Assembly (NCBI RefSeq): GCF_000974425.1 | Contig: NZ_CP010429.1 | Location: 2,728,001-2,792,000, forward strand | DNA length: 64,000 nt | Source: Spirosoma radiotolerans | GTDB taxonomy: Bacteria; Bacteroidota; Bacteroidia; Cytophagales; Spirosomataceae | Direction of reading: 5' to 3' | Shown: positions 23,282-32,663 of the stretch, piece after piece | Position numbering within the stretch: the first letter of the stretch is position 1 | How the letters are laid out: the number at the start of each line of letters is the position of its first letter | Made by a program: the position numbers and the translations under genes | The notes under the pieces: model-generated | The model's database searches: none | Seen by the model: only the letters and a program-made list of their open reading frames with translations | Told to the model about the DNA's origin: nothing

Positions 23282-25618
23282 ATGAAAAAGTATATTGTTC
23301 AGGATTCCTGGAATATCGTTGAAGAAGGATTTCACCGTGACTTTAATGAGATTACCGAAAGTGTGATGTCACTTGGTAATGGTCGACTGGGTCAGCGCGG
23401 AAATTTTGAAGAGAAGTTCACCGGCAAAACCTTACAGGGGAACTACGTGGCCGGTGTTTATTACCCCGATAAAACCAGGGTGGGCTGGTGGAAAAATGGC
23501 TATCCCGAATACTTCGCCAAAGTGCTGAATGCAGCCAACTGGATTGGGATCGACATCGATATTGAATACGAATCGCTCGATTTGAATCACTGCGATGTGC
23601 GGGATTTCAGGCGGGTACTGAATATGCAGGAGGGTTACCTCGAACGTTCATTTGTCGCTGTTCTGAAGAGTGGACGGGAAATCCAGGTAAATGCCAAACG
23701 GTTCTGCTCCATCGTTGACGATGAGGCCGGGGCCATCCGTTACGCCATCAAGCCGCTGAATTTTGAAGCTAAGATCACCATAACGCCCTACATCAACGGC
23801 GACATCCGCAACCGCGATGCTAATTACGATGAGACGTTCTGGGATGAAGTGCGGAAAGAAACCGGTTATGGCGAAGCCTATATTGAGCTTCGGACGCGCA
23901 AAACGGGCTTTCATGTGGCCACCGGCATGTGTGTCGAGATTGAGCAGGATGGCGTAAAAGTGGATTACCAGTCGCAGCCTATCAAGTACGAGAAATATGT
24001 GGCCAACCGCATTACGCTCGATTGCCGGAAAGGGCAGGAAACGGTGGTTTATAAATACGCCGTGAACCTCTCTTCGCTGAATTATGACTCGGACACGATC
24101 ATTAAAGATGCCCATCAGTACATCCAGCGAATTACCCGGAAAGGCTATGAAAAAATGCTGTTCGAGCAGAAACAGGCCTGGGCGGACAAATGGAAAACGA
24201 ACGACATCATTATCGAAGGCGATATTGCCGCTCAGCAGGGCATCCGGTTCAATATTTTTCAGTTAAATCAGACCTATACCGGCGAAGATGAGCGATTGAA
24301 CATCGGCCCCAAAGGCTTTACCGGCGAGAAATACGGTGGATCGACCTATTGGGATACAGAGGCCTACTGTCTGCCATTCTACCTCGCCACGGCTGACCAG
24401 AAGGTAGCGAAAAACTTGCTCGTTTACCGCTACAAGCAACTCGGTAAGGCCATCGAAAATGCACAGAAACTCGGCTTCCGGGCCGGAGCCGCGCTGTATC
24501 CGATGGTAACCATGACGGGCGAAGAATGCCATAATGAATGGGAAATCACGTTTGAGGAAATTCACCGGAACGGCGCCATTGCCTACGCCATTTATGACTA
24601 CGTGCGCTACACTGGCGACGAGCAGTATCTGGTCGACTACGGACTGGAAGTACTCATTGCCATCAGCCGGTTCTGGAGCCAGCGGGTCAACTACTCGAAA
24701 GCCAAAGATCAGTATGTGATGCTGGGCGTGACGGGCCCGAACGAATACGAAAACAACGTTAACAACAACTGGTACACCAACTACATTGCGGCCTGGACAC
24801 TCCGGTACACCACCGAAGCCGTTGCGAAAGTGAAGGCAATAAACCCCTCGGCCTATGCTGACCTGATCGACCGGATTCACTTCCGGGAAGAGAAAGAGTT
24901 GGCCACCGCCCGGCAGATCATGGAGAAAATGTACCTGCCGAAGGATGACGCGATGGGCGTTTTCCTGCAACAGGAAGGGTTCCTGGATAAGGACCTGATG
25001 CCCGTTTCGGATATACCGAAGGGTCAGCGGCCCATTAATCAGAACTGGTCATGGGACCGAATTCTGCGGTCGTGTTTCATTAAGCAGGCCGACGTATTGC
25101 AGGGGCTCTACTTCTTTGAAGATGAATTCGACACCGAGACGCTGAAACGCAACTTTGACTTTTATGAGCCGATGACCGTTCATGAATCATCGCTCTCGCC
25201 CTGTGTTCACTCCATTCAGGCATCGAAACTGGGTATGAAAGAAAAAGCCTACGAAATGTACCTGCGTACGGCCCGGCTCGACCTGGATGATTATAACAAC
25301 GACACCGAAGACGGTTGCCACATCACCAGTATGGCGGGAACGTGGCTGGCGGTTGTGAAAGGGTTTGGCGGCCTTCGGATCGAGACCGGAAAGGGTACTG
25401 AGTCCCGCGTTATTCTCAATCCGTACTGCCCGGATAACTGGCAATCCTTGTCGTTCAAGATTCGTTTCCGGGGCGTGTTGTTACAGGTAACGACCACGCA
25501 ACAGGATGTAACGGTCCATAATTTCTCGGGGGAACCCTTTACCATTCAACTGCTTGGAAAAGAGGTGACGATAAAAGCCGAGAGCCACAAAACCGTGAGC
25601 ACGAAGGTGATGGCCTAA
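23282..25618 (+). CDS. glycoside hydrolase family 65 phosphorylase (maltose/kojibiose/trehalose type)
   Basis: 778 residues, the usual length of GH65 enzymes, which split alpha-linked glucose disaccharides with phosphate to give beta-glucose 1-phosphate, or in some members with water. The N-terminal beta-sandwich starts with W-N-I-V-E-E-G-F. The (alpha/alpha)6 barrel includes G-S-T-Y-W-D-T-E-A-Y, and N-E-W-E-I-T-F-E-E-I-H-R-N-G with the Glu425/Glu426 pair that holds the general acid. H-E-S-S-L-S-P-C-V-H-S is the phosphate-binding segment. There is no signal peptide, so it acts in the cytoplasm. Exact disaccharide preference cannot be read here. The ATG at 23282 is preferred to GTG and TTG codons just before it. 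Confidence 0.93.
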   Translation: MKKYIVQDSWNIVEEGFHRDFNEITESVMSLGNGRLGQRGNFEEKFTGKTLQGNYVAGVYYPDKTRVGWWKNGYPEYFAKVLNAANWIGIDIDIEYESLDLNHCDVRDFRRVLNMQEGYLERSFVAVLKSGREIQVNAKRFCSIVDDEAGAIRYAIKPLNFEAKITITPYINGDIRNRDANYDETFWDEVRKETGYGEAYIELRTRKTGFHVATGMCVEIEQDGVKVDYQSQPIKYEKYVANRITLDCRKGQETVVYKYAVNLSSLNYDSDTIIKDAHQYIQRITRKGYEKMLFEQKQAWADKWKTNDIIIEGDIAAQQGIRFNIFQLNQTYTGEDERLNIGPKGFTGEKYGGSTYWDTEAYCLPFYLATADQKVAKNLLVYRYKQLGKAIENAQKLGFRAGAALYPMVTMTGEECHNEWEITFEEIHRNGAIAYAIYDYVRYTGDEQYLVDYGLEVLIAISRFWSQRVNYSKAKDQYVMLGVTGPNEYENNVNNNWYTNYIAAWTLRYTTEAVAKVKAINPSAYADLIDRIHFREEKELATARQIMEKMYLPKDDAMGVFLQQEGFLDKDLMPVSDIPKGQRPINQNWSWDRILRSCFIKQADVLQGLYFFEDEFDTETLKRNFDFYEPMTVHESSLSPCVHSIQASKLGMKEKAYEMYLRTARLDLDDYNNDTEDGCHITSMAGTWLAVVKGFGGLRIETGKGTESRVILNPYCPDNWQSLSFKIRFRGVLLQVTTTQQDVTVHNFSGEPFTIQLLGKEVTIKAESHKTVSTKVMA

Positions 25619-25651
25619 TTCATTCGTCGATTTATAACGCTATTTCGTAGA

Positions 25652-26752
25652 ATGACTGGTAAACGCGTCCGGTTTGAGGCCGACCAAATACAAGCGAAGT
25701 GCTTTTGTGTTTGGTCGGCCTTCTGGTTGCTGTCGGGTTGCTTTTTTTGGCTGGCCTGTCAATCAACGGAACAGAAAAAAGCTGAATCATCAGGGTCCGT
25801 AACACCTTCGTTTTACCACTGGAAATCGACTTACTCACCCACGCGCCCGGAACTGGAGCAACTGAAAATGCTACACGTTCAGAAACTGTATATCCATTTT
25901 TTCGACGTCGATTGGGATGCCCGAAGGCATCGGCCGGTACCGAAAGCGTTTGTGCGTTTCCGGCAGAAACCCGTCGGAAGCGTGGTGCCGGTGGTCTTTA
26001 TAACGAATCGGACACTCTTGAATCTGTCGCCGGCCGGAGTTGCTGAACTGGCTGCCCACATCACACAGGCGATTACAAAAATCAGCCAGCAGAACAAAAT
26101 CCACTTTAGTGAAGTGCAGTTCGACTGCGACTGGAGTCCCCGTACCCGCGACCGGTATTTTCGATTGCTCTCGCTGCTGGCGAAACAGTTTCCCTGTCCG
26201 CTCTCGGCAACCATCCGCCTGCATCAAATCAAATACACCGATCAAACGGGTATTCCGCCCGTATCACGCGGGATGCTGATGCTCTATAACGTAGCCGACT
26301 GGAAGCGGGCCGACACGCGTAACTCCATTTATGATGCCGACGTAGCGAATCAATACATGTCTTTTTTGTCTACCTATCCACTGCCGTTGGATGTTGTGTT
26401 GCCGCTATTTCGCTGGACGATTGTGTACCGGCACAATCGCTTCCTGACATTCCTAAATAACCTTGACCGCAAAACCCTGCTGAACTGTCAATTTCTAGCT
26501 CCGCAGACTGATAGCACGCGGTTTATGGCCCTGCGTGATACCGTCGCGCTGGGGTTAACCATTCAACGGGGAGATCTGTTTCGGGCGGAGGCTGTCACGG
26601 GAGAAACACTGGTGAATGAAAAAAAACGACTGGTACGTCAGATTCAGAACCAACGGATTACATTTGCTTTATACCACCTCGATTCAACCGCACTTTCTGC
26701 TTACTCTCTTGAAACGCTTCAAACACTTCTTGGCAATGGGCCGCTTCCGTAG
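25652..26752 (+). CDS. lipoprotein of the DUF3142-like type
   Basis: 366 residues. A hydrophobic signal ends in F-F-W-L-A-C, a lipobox with the modified cysteine at about residue 36. The 35 residues before it are longer than usual, so a later non-ATG start is possible. The mature part looks like a TIM-barrel-type glycosidase relative: F-Y-H-W-K-S-T-Y at the start, I-H-F-F-D-V-D-W, V-Q-F-D-C-D-W-S-P-R-T, and R-G-M-L-M-L-Y-N-V-A-D-W. These recall DUF3142 proteins, whose activity is unknown. The D-C-D-W acidic pair is a possible active site. The gene overlaps the next by 17 bases, so the two proteins are made together. Confidence 0.65.
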   Translation: MTGKRVRFEADQIQAKCFCVWSAFWLLSGCFFWLACQSTEQKKAESSGSVTPSFYHWKSTYSPTRPELEQLKMLHVQKLYIHFFDVDWDARRHRPVPKAFVRFRQKPVGSVVPVVFITNRTLLNLSPAGVAELAAHITQAITKISQQNKIHFSEVQFDCDWSPRTRDRYFRLLSLLAKQFPCPLSATIRLHQIKYTDQTGIPPVSRGMLMLYNVADWKRADTRNSIYDADVANQYMSFLSTYPLPLDVVLPLFRWTIVYRHNRFLTFLNNLDRKTLLNCQFLAPQTDSTRFMALRDTVALGLTIQRGDLFRAEAVTGETLVNEKKRLVRQIQNQRITFALYHLDSTALSAYSLETLQTLLGNGPLP

Positions 26753-29222
26753 GCCATTCTTTTCGCTTTTCGTGCTGATTGGCTTTGCCTGCGGCCCCTC
26801 GTTCGACCCAAACGAGTTTATGAGTTTTTTTATGCCCGAAGCCGGTAATACCCTGCCGGAGGACAGCCGATACATCTTCACCCCGCAGTTTTACAACGAC
26901 GCAGAAATCTCGGAGCAATATGAGGAAAATCCTGCACCTGTCGTTGACGAGAATATAGACGCCTGGGTAAGCTACACGGGGGGCAAATTACCGGATACCT
27001 TAATCAGCAGAGCGATTTACAACGAAGAAAACTCCGCTGTTCAGGCCCTCACGGCGAGTTTAGCCCGAACCAACCCGGATGCAGTGGCTTATTTGACCTT
27101 TGCCTGGGCAGCCGACAATGGGCAGGGCAACCCCTGGAATCCCAATGCGTCGCAGGCTGACAGTACCCTATTACCACAAGAACTGGAAGAGGCCCAAAAA
27201 CGGTATCAGACAACGAAGGACGCTTTCCTGAAAGAACGGTATGCCTTTCAGGCGGTGAAGCTTGCCAGCGAACTGGGTAAGTCGAAACAGGCGCAGCAAC
27301 TCTACGATCAACTGGTGAGTCCATTGCCCCAAAAGACGTTTATCAGCGACTGGGCTTTGTGTCGGCGGGCGGGGGCCAATCTGGCGTTGGGCGATACAGC
27401 GAAGGCTATTTATGAATTCGCGCAGGTATTCGACCGGTGCCCGTCGCGTCGGAAAGCTGCTGAAACGAGCCTCCGGAAATATGGTATCCAGTTTCGGGAA
27501 AAGGCACTGGACTATGCCAAAACCGATAGAGAGCGGGCGGCTGTGTTTGCGCTCTGCGCCATTCAGCCCGGAATTCCGCTTGGTGGAACCGATGCGCTGA
27601 CTATGCTTAAGGAAGTCGTTCGGTTAACCCCTAAAAACCCATTGATCGAACTGATCATGGCGCGGGAGATCAACCGGAATGAGTACTACTTTTTCATGAC
27701 CGATGAGGAGTACACACGCAACAATATGAGCCAAACGCCTGATTCGCTTGGGTTTATTAATCGAAAGAGTCAGGCGCCTTCCTATTTTGATAAATTGCGC
27801 ACGTTTGCGCTCGAAGCGGCCAACAATAAAGCGCTGACGGACCCGGCTTACTGGTACACGGCGGCTGCGTATCTGGACTACCTGGGCAAAGATTACGTGG
27901 CGGCTCAAACACATCTAGACCAGGCCGCTCTGTTGCCTCCAACCAATAAGGCGTTGACAACCCAGATTGCCGTCCAGCGCATGCTCTTGTTGGCCGCCCA
28001 AACCGATGCCATTACGCCCGAAACGGAAAATCAGCTGATTGGCTATCTGGAAGCGTTCGATAGCACCGGAAATTTTCGCATCAATAACGCCTATACCACT
28101 GTCTGTAAGGAGTTTGCCTTTAAGTATGAACACCAGGACGCGCCCAAAAGCGGCTGGCTGTCGAGCTGTAGCCGATCTAAACCAAAGCCAGCGAATGGCA
28201 ACGATCAGGCAAAGTCCTATCTGTTTACGATCCTGACAACCCAGCCCGGTGCCGGCACCTATTTTGCGAGCACAACCGAACCGACTGCTATTGAAGACAC
28301 GGTTTCAGCGGCAACGATTCAGCAGACAATTCGCTACATCAGCCAGCCCAACCGGACTGATTTTGACAACCGGCTGATCCGATTATCGACCCTGACCAAT
28401 GACCAGCTGACGTTGTTGCTGGGCCGTCGGCTGATGATGGAACATCGCTATGCAGAAGCGGCCGACGCGTTTGGAAAGATCGATCCCAAACTGTGGCGGA
28501 CTGAACCCTTCACGCTCTACTTTACGACAAATCCATTCGCGATTAAAATGCCCCGTCTCCTGGCCGTTGACCAAACGGGGCCAGCCAAAGCCGACTCGGC
28601 CTCGATGGGTATTAACTTTCCCGCCGAACCACAGGCTAATTCGTACACGCCGGTTCAATTTGCCCGGCGCATGGCTGATTTAGAGAAGCAGGCCGAATCC
28701 GCCACGGGTGATCAGGCGGCTGGATTATACTATCAACTCGGGTGCGGAGCCTGGAATCTGAGCTGGTACGGGAACGCCTGGTTGCTCGTGAAGTCGTACT
28801 GGAGCGCGGGAGAACCACCCGTGTACGACGTGCCGACGGACCCCGTTGCCAAACAAAAACGCTTCGACGTGCTGATGAACACCGATTATTACACGACATC
28901 GCACGCCAAAGGGTATTTTGAGCAATCGGCAAAAGCGGCCAGAACGCCCGCCCTGGCCGACCGCTCTCTTTACATGGCCGCCCGTTGCGAAGCCCATGCG
29001 TTTTCGGTGCAGCGTGCTATCGAGCAAATTCGAAATGGCTATGTGTATGAAGAAGATTCGACGTTTGTGAACAATATGCTGACGTTGCGCAAGTCTAAAT
29101 ATGCCAGTGCCTATAATGAATTTTTCAAAAACCGCAGACGCAGTTTATTCGATAAGGAAATGATTCGCGAATGCGCCATGTATAAAGATTTCCTGACGTT
29201 TGGAGCAGAGAGCGAAAATTGA
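26736..29222 (+). CDS. large helical-repeat lipoprotein of unknown function
   Basis: 828 residues from the ATG at 26736, which overlaps the end of the previous gene by 17 bases. The signal L-F-V-L-I-G-F-A-C is a lipobox with cysteine at about residue 19. The body is mostly helical, with tetratricopeptide-like spacing (for example A-N-L-A-L-G-D-T-A-K-A-I-Y-E-F-A-Q-V-F and A-A-Y-L-D-Y-L-G-K-D-Y-V-A-A-Q-T-H-L). Cysteines, C-G-A-W-N-L-S-W-Y-G-N-A-W and other tryptophan-rich patches occur near residue 670. The family is not recognised. Translational overlap with the DUF3142-like lipoprotein suggests a two-protein complex, probably at the outer membrane. Confidence 0.7.
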   Translation: MGRFRRPFFSLFVLIGFACGPSFDPNEFMSFFMPEAGNTLPEDSRYIFTPQFYNDAEISEQYEENPAPVVDENIDAWVSYTGGKLPDTLISRAIYNEENSAVQALTASLARTNPDAVAYLTFAWAADNGQGNPWNPNASQADSTLLPQELEEAQKRYQTTKDAFLKERYAFQAVKLASELGKSKQAQQLYDQLVSPLPQKTFISDWALCRRAGANLALGDTAKAIYEFAQVFDRCPSRRKAAETSLRKYGIQFREKALDYAKTDRERAAVFALCAIQPGIPLGGTDALTMLKEVVRLTPKNPLIELIMAREINRNEYYFFMTDEEYTRNNMSQTPDSLGFINRKSQAPSYFDKLRTFALEAANNKALTDPAYWYTAAAYLDYLGKDYVAAQTHLDQAALLPPTNKALTTQIAVQRMLLLAAQTDAITPETENQLIGYLEAFDSTGNFRINNAYTTVCKEFAFKYEHQDAPKSGWLSSCSRSKPKPANGNDQAKSYLFTILTTQPGAGTYFASTTEPTAIEDTVSAATIQQTIRYISQPNRTDFDNRLIRLSTLTNDQLTLLLGRRLMMEHRYAEAADAFGKIDPKLWRTEPFTLYFTTNPFAIKMPRLLAVDQTGPAKADSASMGINFPAEPQANSYTPVQFARRMADLEKQAESATGDQAAGLYYQLGCGAWNLSWYGNAWLLVKSYWSAGEPPVYDVPTDPVAKQKRFDVLMNTDYYTTSHAKGYFEQSAKAARTPALADRSLYMAARCEAHAFSVQRAIEQIRNGYVYEEDSTFVNNMLTLRKSKYASAYNEFFKNRRRSLFDKEMIRECAMYKDFLTFGAESEN

Positions 29223-29280
29223 CTTTCAAAGGTCCTGACCGTTTTAATCCATAATGAAGTACCGGCTTTTCGTGGCAGCG

Positions 29281-29429
29281 TCCGTGGGCCGTGAGGACAC
29301 GGCCCACGGAGAAGACATAACCGTTGGATTTAGATAATCTTCCGTCTCCACGGTCCGTGTCCTCACGGACCGCTTGTCCGGTAGGGAAACCTGGCTGACG
29401 CACGAGTGGGCCGTGAGGACACGGCCCAC
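29281..29429. repeat. three hairpins of the GTG-AGGA-CAC family
   Basis: Copies at 29281-29310 (13-bp stem), 29351-29372 (9-bp stem, opposite orientation, loop TCCT) and 29406-29429 (10-bp stem). The first and third share GTGGGCCGTGAGGACACGG and the bases that follow. The four-base loop AGGA and the flanking GTG/CAC are kept, while outer stem bases change together. The 266-base space between the lipoprotein and methyltransferase genes holds nothing else that I can name. Confidence 0.75.
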
Positions 29430-29488
29430 GGAGAAGGGAAACACTTAACAACTATTACCGTTCAATTCAGACAGTCTCTGACCTAAAC

Positions 29489-30133
29489 ATGGCCACTACA
29501 CCAACTTCTGGCGGGAATTTTAATTGGGTCGCTCCCGTGTATGATACTCTTGCGTTCGTCGTGTTTGGCCATAAGTTACAACAGGCACAGGTAGTTTTTC
29601 TAGACCAAATACCCGCCGGAGCCAATGTTCTGCTGGTGGGTGGAGGCACCGGCTGGCTACTGGAACAAGTTCTGATGCGCGGCAATACCAAACGCATCGT
29701 GTACCTCGAAGCGTCGCGTAAGATGGTAGCCCTGGCCAGTCGACGAATGATTCAAAAATCACTTCTGGGGTCTGTTGATTTTCGGGTCGGGGACGAAACG
29801 GCGCTGTCACCCGATGAGTCGTTCGACGTGATTATCACCCCTTTCGTCCTGGACCTATTTACCGAAACTACCCTGAAAACCCAGTTTATTCCGCAACTGC
29901 TGAACGTCCTCAAATCAACCGGTTTGTGGCTGGTTACGGATTTCGTACAGCCGCCCAGTTGGTGGCAGAAAGTTCTTTTGTGGATTATGATCCGCTTTTT
30001 CCGGCTGACGGCTGGTATCGAAGCCAACCGGCTGGCCAACTGGCAACAATGTTTATTTGACGCTGATTTAGCCCTTCACAAGCGTGAACACCAGGTTGGC
30101 GGCATGGTGTCGGCCGAAGTGTGGGTGCGTTAG
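29489..30133 (+). CDS. class I SAM-dependent methyltransferase
   Basis: 214 residues. The glycine-rich SAM loop V-L-L-V-G-G-G-T-G is at 47-55, an acidic residue ending strand 2 follows (V-Y-L-E-A-S), and F-D-V-I-I-T-P-F corresponds to motif IV. The lead-in F-N-W-V-A-P-V-Y-D-T-L-A resembles the ubiquinone/menaquinone methyltransferase branch, but the length and the rest differ, so the substrate is open. A hydrophobic patch near 155-170 could touch a membrane. It converges with the next gene, leaving only 17 bases between the stops. Confidence 0.85.
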   Translation: MATTPTSGGNFNWVAPVYDTLAFVVFGHKLQQAQVVFLDQIPAGANVLLVGGGTGWLLEQVLMRGNTKRIVYLEASRKMVALASRRMIQKSLLGSVDFRVGDETALSPDESFDVIITPFVLDLFTETTLKTQFIPQLLNVLKSTGLWLVTDFVQPPSWWQKVLLWIMIRFFRLTAGIEANRLANWQQCLFDADLALHKREHQVGGMVSAEVWVR

Positions 30134-30150
30134 TGAGTAAAATACTCGCG

Positions 30151-30888
30151 TTAAAGCTCCCGAAAGAGTTTGCCCAGTGCCCGGTAATTACCGATATCAT
30201 ACCATTCTTCGGTACCCAGGTTTAACCATTGACCGTCGCGTCTGGGGCGTTTCAATTGAGCATCGTCCGGGTCATAATCGTAGGTATATACCTGGCTCAT
30301 TACGTGTTGTAAGGTCGACCAGGCGAGTGTTTTCGTTTGTTCACGACGGTTTTTAACCGTTGTAAGGGTAACAGTACGTTCGGCGAAGGAAGCGGTCAGC
30401 CGGACTTCCAGTTCTTCTTTGGGATCGCTCAGGTTCAGATAGGTTAGTTCGAAAGGGCGCTCACGGCCAACGGCTTCATACGTTGCCTGAATGAGTTCCT
30501 GCATCAAGTATTGCCAGTCGTCGGGTTTGGCGGGCTTTCCGCTGGTTTTAGTACCATCCATTTCTATGGTAATGTCCCAGAAATCATCATCTTCGTTCAG
30601 TTCATCCTCATTCAGCGGCTGTAGGCGGGTTTTACGCACCAAAGCCGCCAGCGATTCCCCCCAGGCCCTGGGCAGCCGACCCGACCACGCGTAGTCGTCA
30701 TCACGCGTGTACCCTTCCGCGATCAGTTCGTCGTCGTCGATGTCATCGCGGTCTGGATAGGTAATGGCAAGGTCTACCTGTATGGCGTTGGCGGCAACGG
30801 TCGTAATGGACAGCGTATAAAAATACGAATACGGTGCGGGAAGCGACCGGGCCGTCTGGTAGCGAATCTGAAGACTTTTGAAGGACAT
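30151..30888 (-). CDS. acidic protein of unknown function
   Basis: 245 residues, no signal peptide and no membrane segment. It is rich in aspartate and glutamate (R-D-D-I-D-D-D-E-L-I-A-E-G-Y; D-E-L-N-E-D-D-D-F-W-D), with alternating beta-type stretches such as L-E-V-R-L-T-A-S-F-A-E-R-T-V-T-L-T-T-V. I do not recognise the family. It begins 27 bases from the end of menE on the same strand and may be transcribed with it, although a promoter box lies between them. Confidence 0.6.
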   Translation of the reverse strand: MSFKSLQIRYQTARSLPAPYSYFYTLSITTVAANAIQVDLAITYPDRDDIDDDELIAEGYTRDDDYAWSGRLPRAWGESLAALVRKTRLQPLNEDELNEDDDFWDITIEMDGTKTSGKPAKPDDWQYLMQELIQATYEAVGRERPFELTYLNLSDPKEELEVRLTASFAERTVTLTTVKNRREQTKTLAWSTLQHVMSQVYTYDYDPDDAQLKRPRRDGQWLNLGTEEWYDIGNYRALGKLFREL

Positions 30889-30910
30889 AAAGCGTCGGTT
30901 AACAAAGGCG

Positions 30911-30918
30911 CAAAGTTA
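30911..30918 (-). promoter_or_regulatory. candidate -7 box for the acidic-protein gene
   Basis: Minus strand TAACTTTG, an exact TAnnTTTG match that overlaps the menE stop codon. The transcript would start about 15 bases before the gene. It would give the unknown gene its own expression next to menE read-through. Confidence 0.35.
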
Positions 30919-32022
30919 ACGCATTTGCGCTACCGTCGCTTTCTGATCCACTTTACCCGTGGGCGTTTCGGCGAATCGGGCAACGGTAATGCGTTCTTTC
31001 GGTACGGCATATGGGCCAAGCGTCTCCCGGATAGCATGCTGTATGCGTTGCCACTGGTCTGTGTTAATCGGTTCCTGCTCGCTGATCACGACAATCCGTT
31101 GGCCCAATCGCTCATCAGGCAGGCCCGCTACAAACAGGCGGGGAACTGGCCTGTTGGAGACAGCTTTATCGGTAGCCAGCACGGCCTGAATCAATGATTC
31201 GACTTGCTCAGGCTGCACCTTCACGCCCCCAGTATTAATAACCCGGTCGGCCCGGCCAAGCAACCTGAATTGAGTGCTTTCTCCATTGGAACTGGCTATC
31301 AGATCGACAACATCGTTGGTCTGAATACGCTCGAAATTTGTCGCGGCTGAGGTGATGTGAAGGCATCCGCGTGCGTCGGTGCCAAGCTCAACTCCCGTCA
31401 GGGCCGTAAATACGTCGCTCGTATCGGGGCCATTGAGTCGTCGTAAGGCAATGTGCGAAACGGTTTCCGTCATGCCGTAAGTGGCATAAACAGGCGCGTT
31501 AATTTCTTGCAAAGCCTGTTCTAAAGCCAGGCTCGTAGCGGCTCCGCCCACCAATATGGCCTTCATCTTGCTGAGGATGGCCACTTGCTTCGCCCGGCTT
31601 TCGGGGTTAGAGTTGGCCAAAATTGTTTGCAACTGAAGCGGAACGAGCGCTGTAAAGGCAAAGTTTGCCATAGCCAAATTGAGGCCATCTAACGGATTAC
31701 TGGCTGGTTCAATGATCGTCATGGGTAACCCTAATTCCAGACCCCGAACGAGCATCATAATACCGGCTACGTAGCGGATATTCAGGCAGACAAGCGCCGG
31801 ATCACCGGCCTGTAAGCCAAGTGTTTGGCCGGTCAGGTAGGCACTAGCCTTCATCTGCGCCCGTGTGAGCTGAATGGATTTCGGCGTGCCGGTCGAGCCG
31901 GAGGTGAACAGGGTAAATTGCTGTTGGTTCGCCAGCCAGGCCCGACAAAAAGCCAGCGCTTCGTCCTCGTAAGGCGTTTGGGGAACTGGCCATGTATCAG
32001 GGTAAACAGGATTTACGACCAT
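30916..32022 (-). CDS. menE: o-succinylbenzoate-CoA ligase (menaquinone synthesis)
   Basis: 368 residues of the adenylate-forming superfamily, shorter than the ~450-500 residues of enterobacterial and Bacillus MenE and matching the compact form of Bacteroidota. The P-loop F-T-S-G-S-T-G-T-P-K, the A-T-Y-G-M-T-E motif and L-L-G-R-A-D-R-V-I-N-T-G-G are present. The late lysine T-P-T-G-K-V-D-Q is the adenylation-step lysine. It activates o-succinylbenzoate to its CoA ester, the substrate of MenB, whose gene lies about 1.2 kb away on the opposite strand. That pairing supports the assignment. Confidence 0.9.
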   Translation of the reverse strand: MVVNPVYPDTWPVPQTPYEDEALAFCRAWLANQQQFTLFTSGSTGTPKSIQLTRAQMKASAYLTGQTLGLQAGDPALVCLNIRYVAGIMMLVRGLELGLPMTIIEPASNPLDGLNLAMANFAFTALVPLQLQTILANSNPESRAKQVAILSKMKAILVGGAATSLALEQALQEINAPVYATYGMTETVSHIALRRLNGPDTSDVFTALTGVELGTDARGCLHITSAATNFERIQTNDVVDLIASSNGESTQFRLLGRADRVINTGGVKVQPEQVESLIQAVLATDKAVSNRPVPRLFVAGLPDERLGQRIVVISEQEPINTDQWQRIQHAIRETLGPYAVPKERITVARFAETPTGKVDQKATVAQMR

Positions 32023-32076
32023 TTGTCAATCATGAACTAAGCCCACAAATAATCTCTCTGTAAGACCATTTTTCCG

Positions 32077-32544
32077 TCAATTGTGCACGCGTATCGTACC
32101 CGCAGCAAGGTTTGGCTCAACCGTATATTGAGTGAGGGGCAAAGTAGCCGGACCGACGATCACTTTACCCGTGGTGTCGAACCGGGATAAATGAAGAGGG
32201 CAGTAGAATTGATTTTCGACGGATTTGTAGGTCAGCTCGGTGCCCTGATGGGTGCAGTTGGCCGATACCGCTACATACTGACCATCTTTGGTTTGGGCAA
32301 CGATAACACCATTGGTTGTCACATAACCGCCTTTGACCAGGAGATTTGCATTTAGTTTATCGTCCAGGCGAAGCGTGAAATCAACTTTCTGGCTAGGGTC
32401 TGGCGTAGGGGAGGGGTCTCCCATTCCGGCGCAACCGGCCATGCAGCGCGACAATAGAATAGCGCCAATGCTGGTGCCTACGAGCCGAAAAAATTCGTGG
32501 CGTGGCATTAACGCATTGTCCATTGGGTAAAGGGTGGTTTCCAT
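32077..32544 (-). CDS. Rieske [2Fe-2S] lipoprotein
   Basis: 155 residues. The cluster motif is complete: Cys97-Thr-His99 and Cys115-Pro-Leu-His118, giving the C-x-H and C-x2-H pairs of Rieske proteins. The N-terminus has one hydrophobic helix ending L-L-S-R-C-M-A-G-C, so Cys34 or Cys38 is a likely lipidation site. Met8 or Met13 is also a possible start. It may pass electrons at the membrane, but no cytochrome b gene is next to it, so it is not a clear bc1 subunit. It shares its strand with menE, 54 bases away, and could be co-transcribed. Confidence 0.88.
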   Translation of the reverse strand: METTLYPMDNALMPRHEFFRLVGTSIGAILLSRCMAGCAGMGDPSPTPDPSQKVDFTLRLDDKLNANLLVKGGYVTTNGVIVAQTKDGQYVAVSANCTHQGTELTYKSVENQFYCPLHLSRFDTTGKVIVGPATLPLTQYTVEPNLAAGTIRVHN

Positions 32545-32557
32545 TCCGGTTTTAGTG

Positions 32558-32565
32558 TACTTTTG
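32558..32565 (+). promoter_or_regulatory. candidate -7 box upstream of the DUF2452 gene
   Basis: TACTTTTG matches TAnnTTTG exactly. The transcript would start near 32572, leaving a leader of about 92 bases before the ATG at 32664. That leader contains a small hairpin at 32622-32639 (GCAAACA with TGTTTGC). Confidence 0.45.
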
Positions 32566-32663
32566 TGGCGTTTAGCCTATTCGAGGTGTAAATATGCGTT
32601 ATTTTTTGTCATTCAACGACAGCAAACAAATCTGTTTGCAGGGCTGTTACCCAATCAACAACT

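Noticed and set aside
26616-26735. 40-residue extension of the large lipoprotein gene
   Set aside because: It overlaps the DUF3142-like gene deeply and would place the lipobox far inside the protein.
29281-29429. Possible small CRISPR array
   Set aside because: The three repeats differ in length and orientation, the spaces between them are unequal, and no cas gene is near. They are self-complementary hairpins, not CRISPR repeats.
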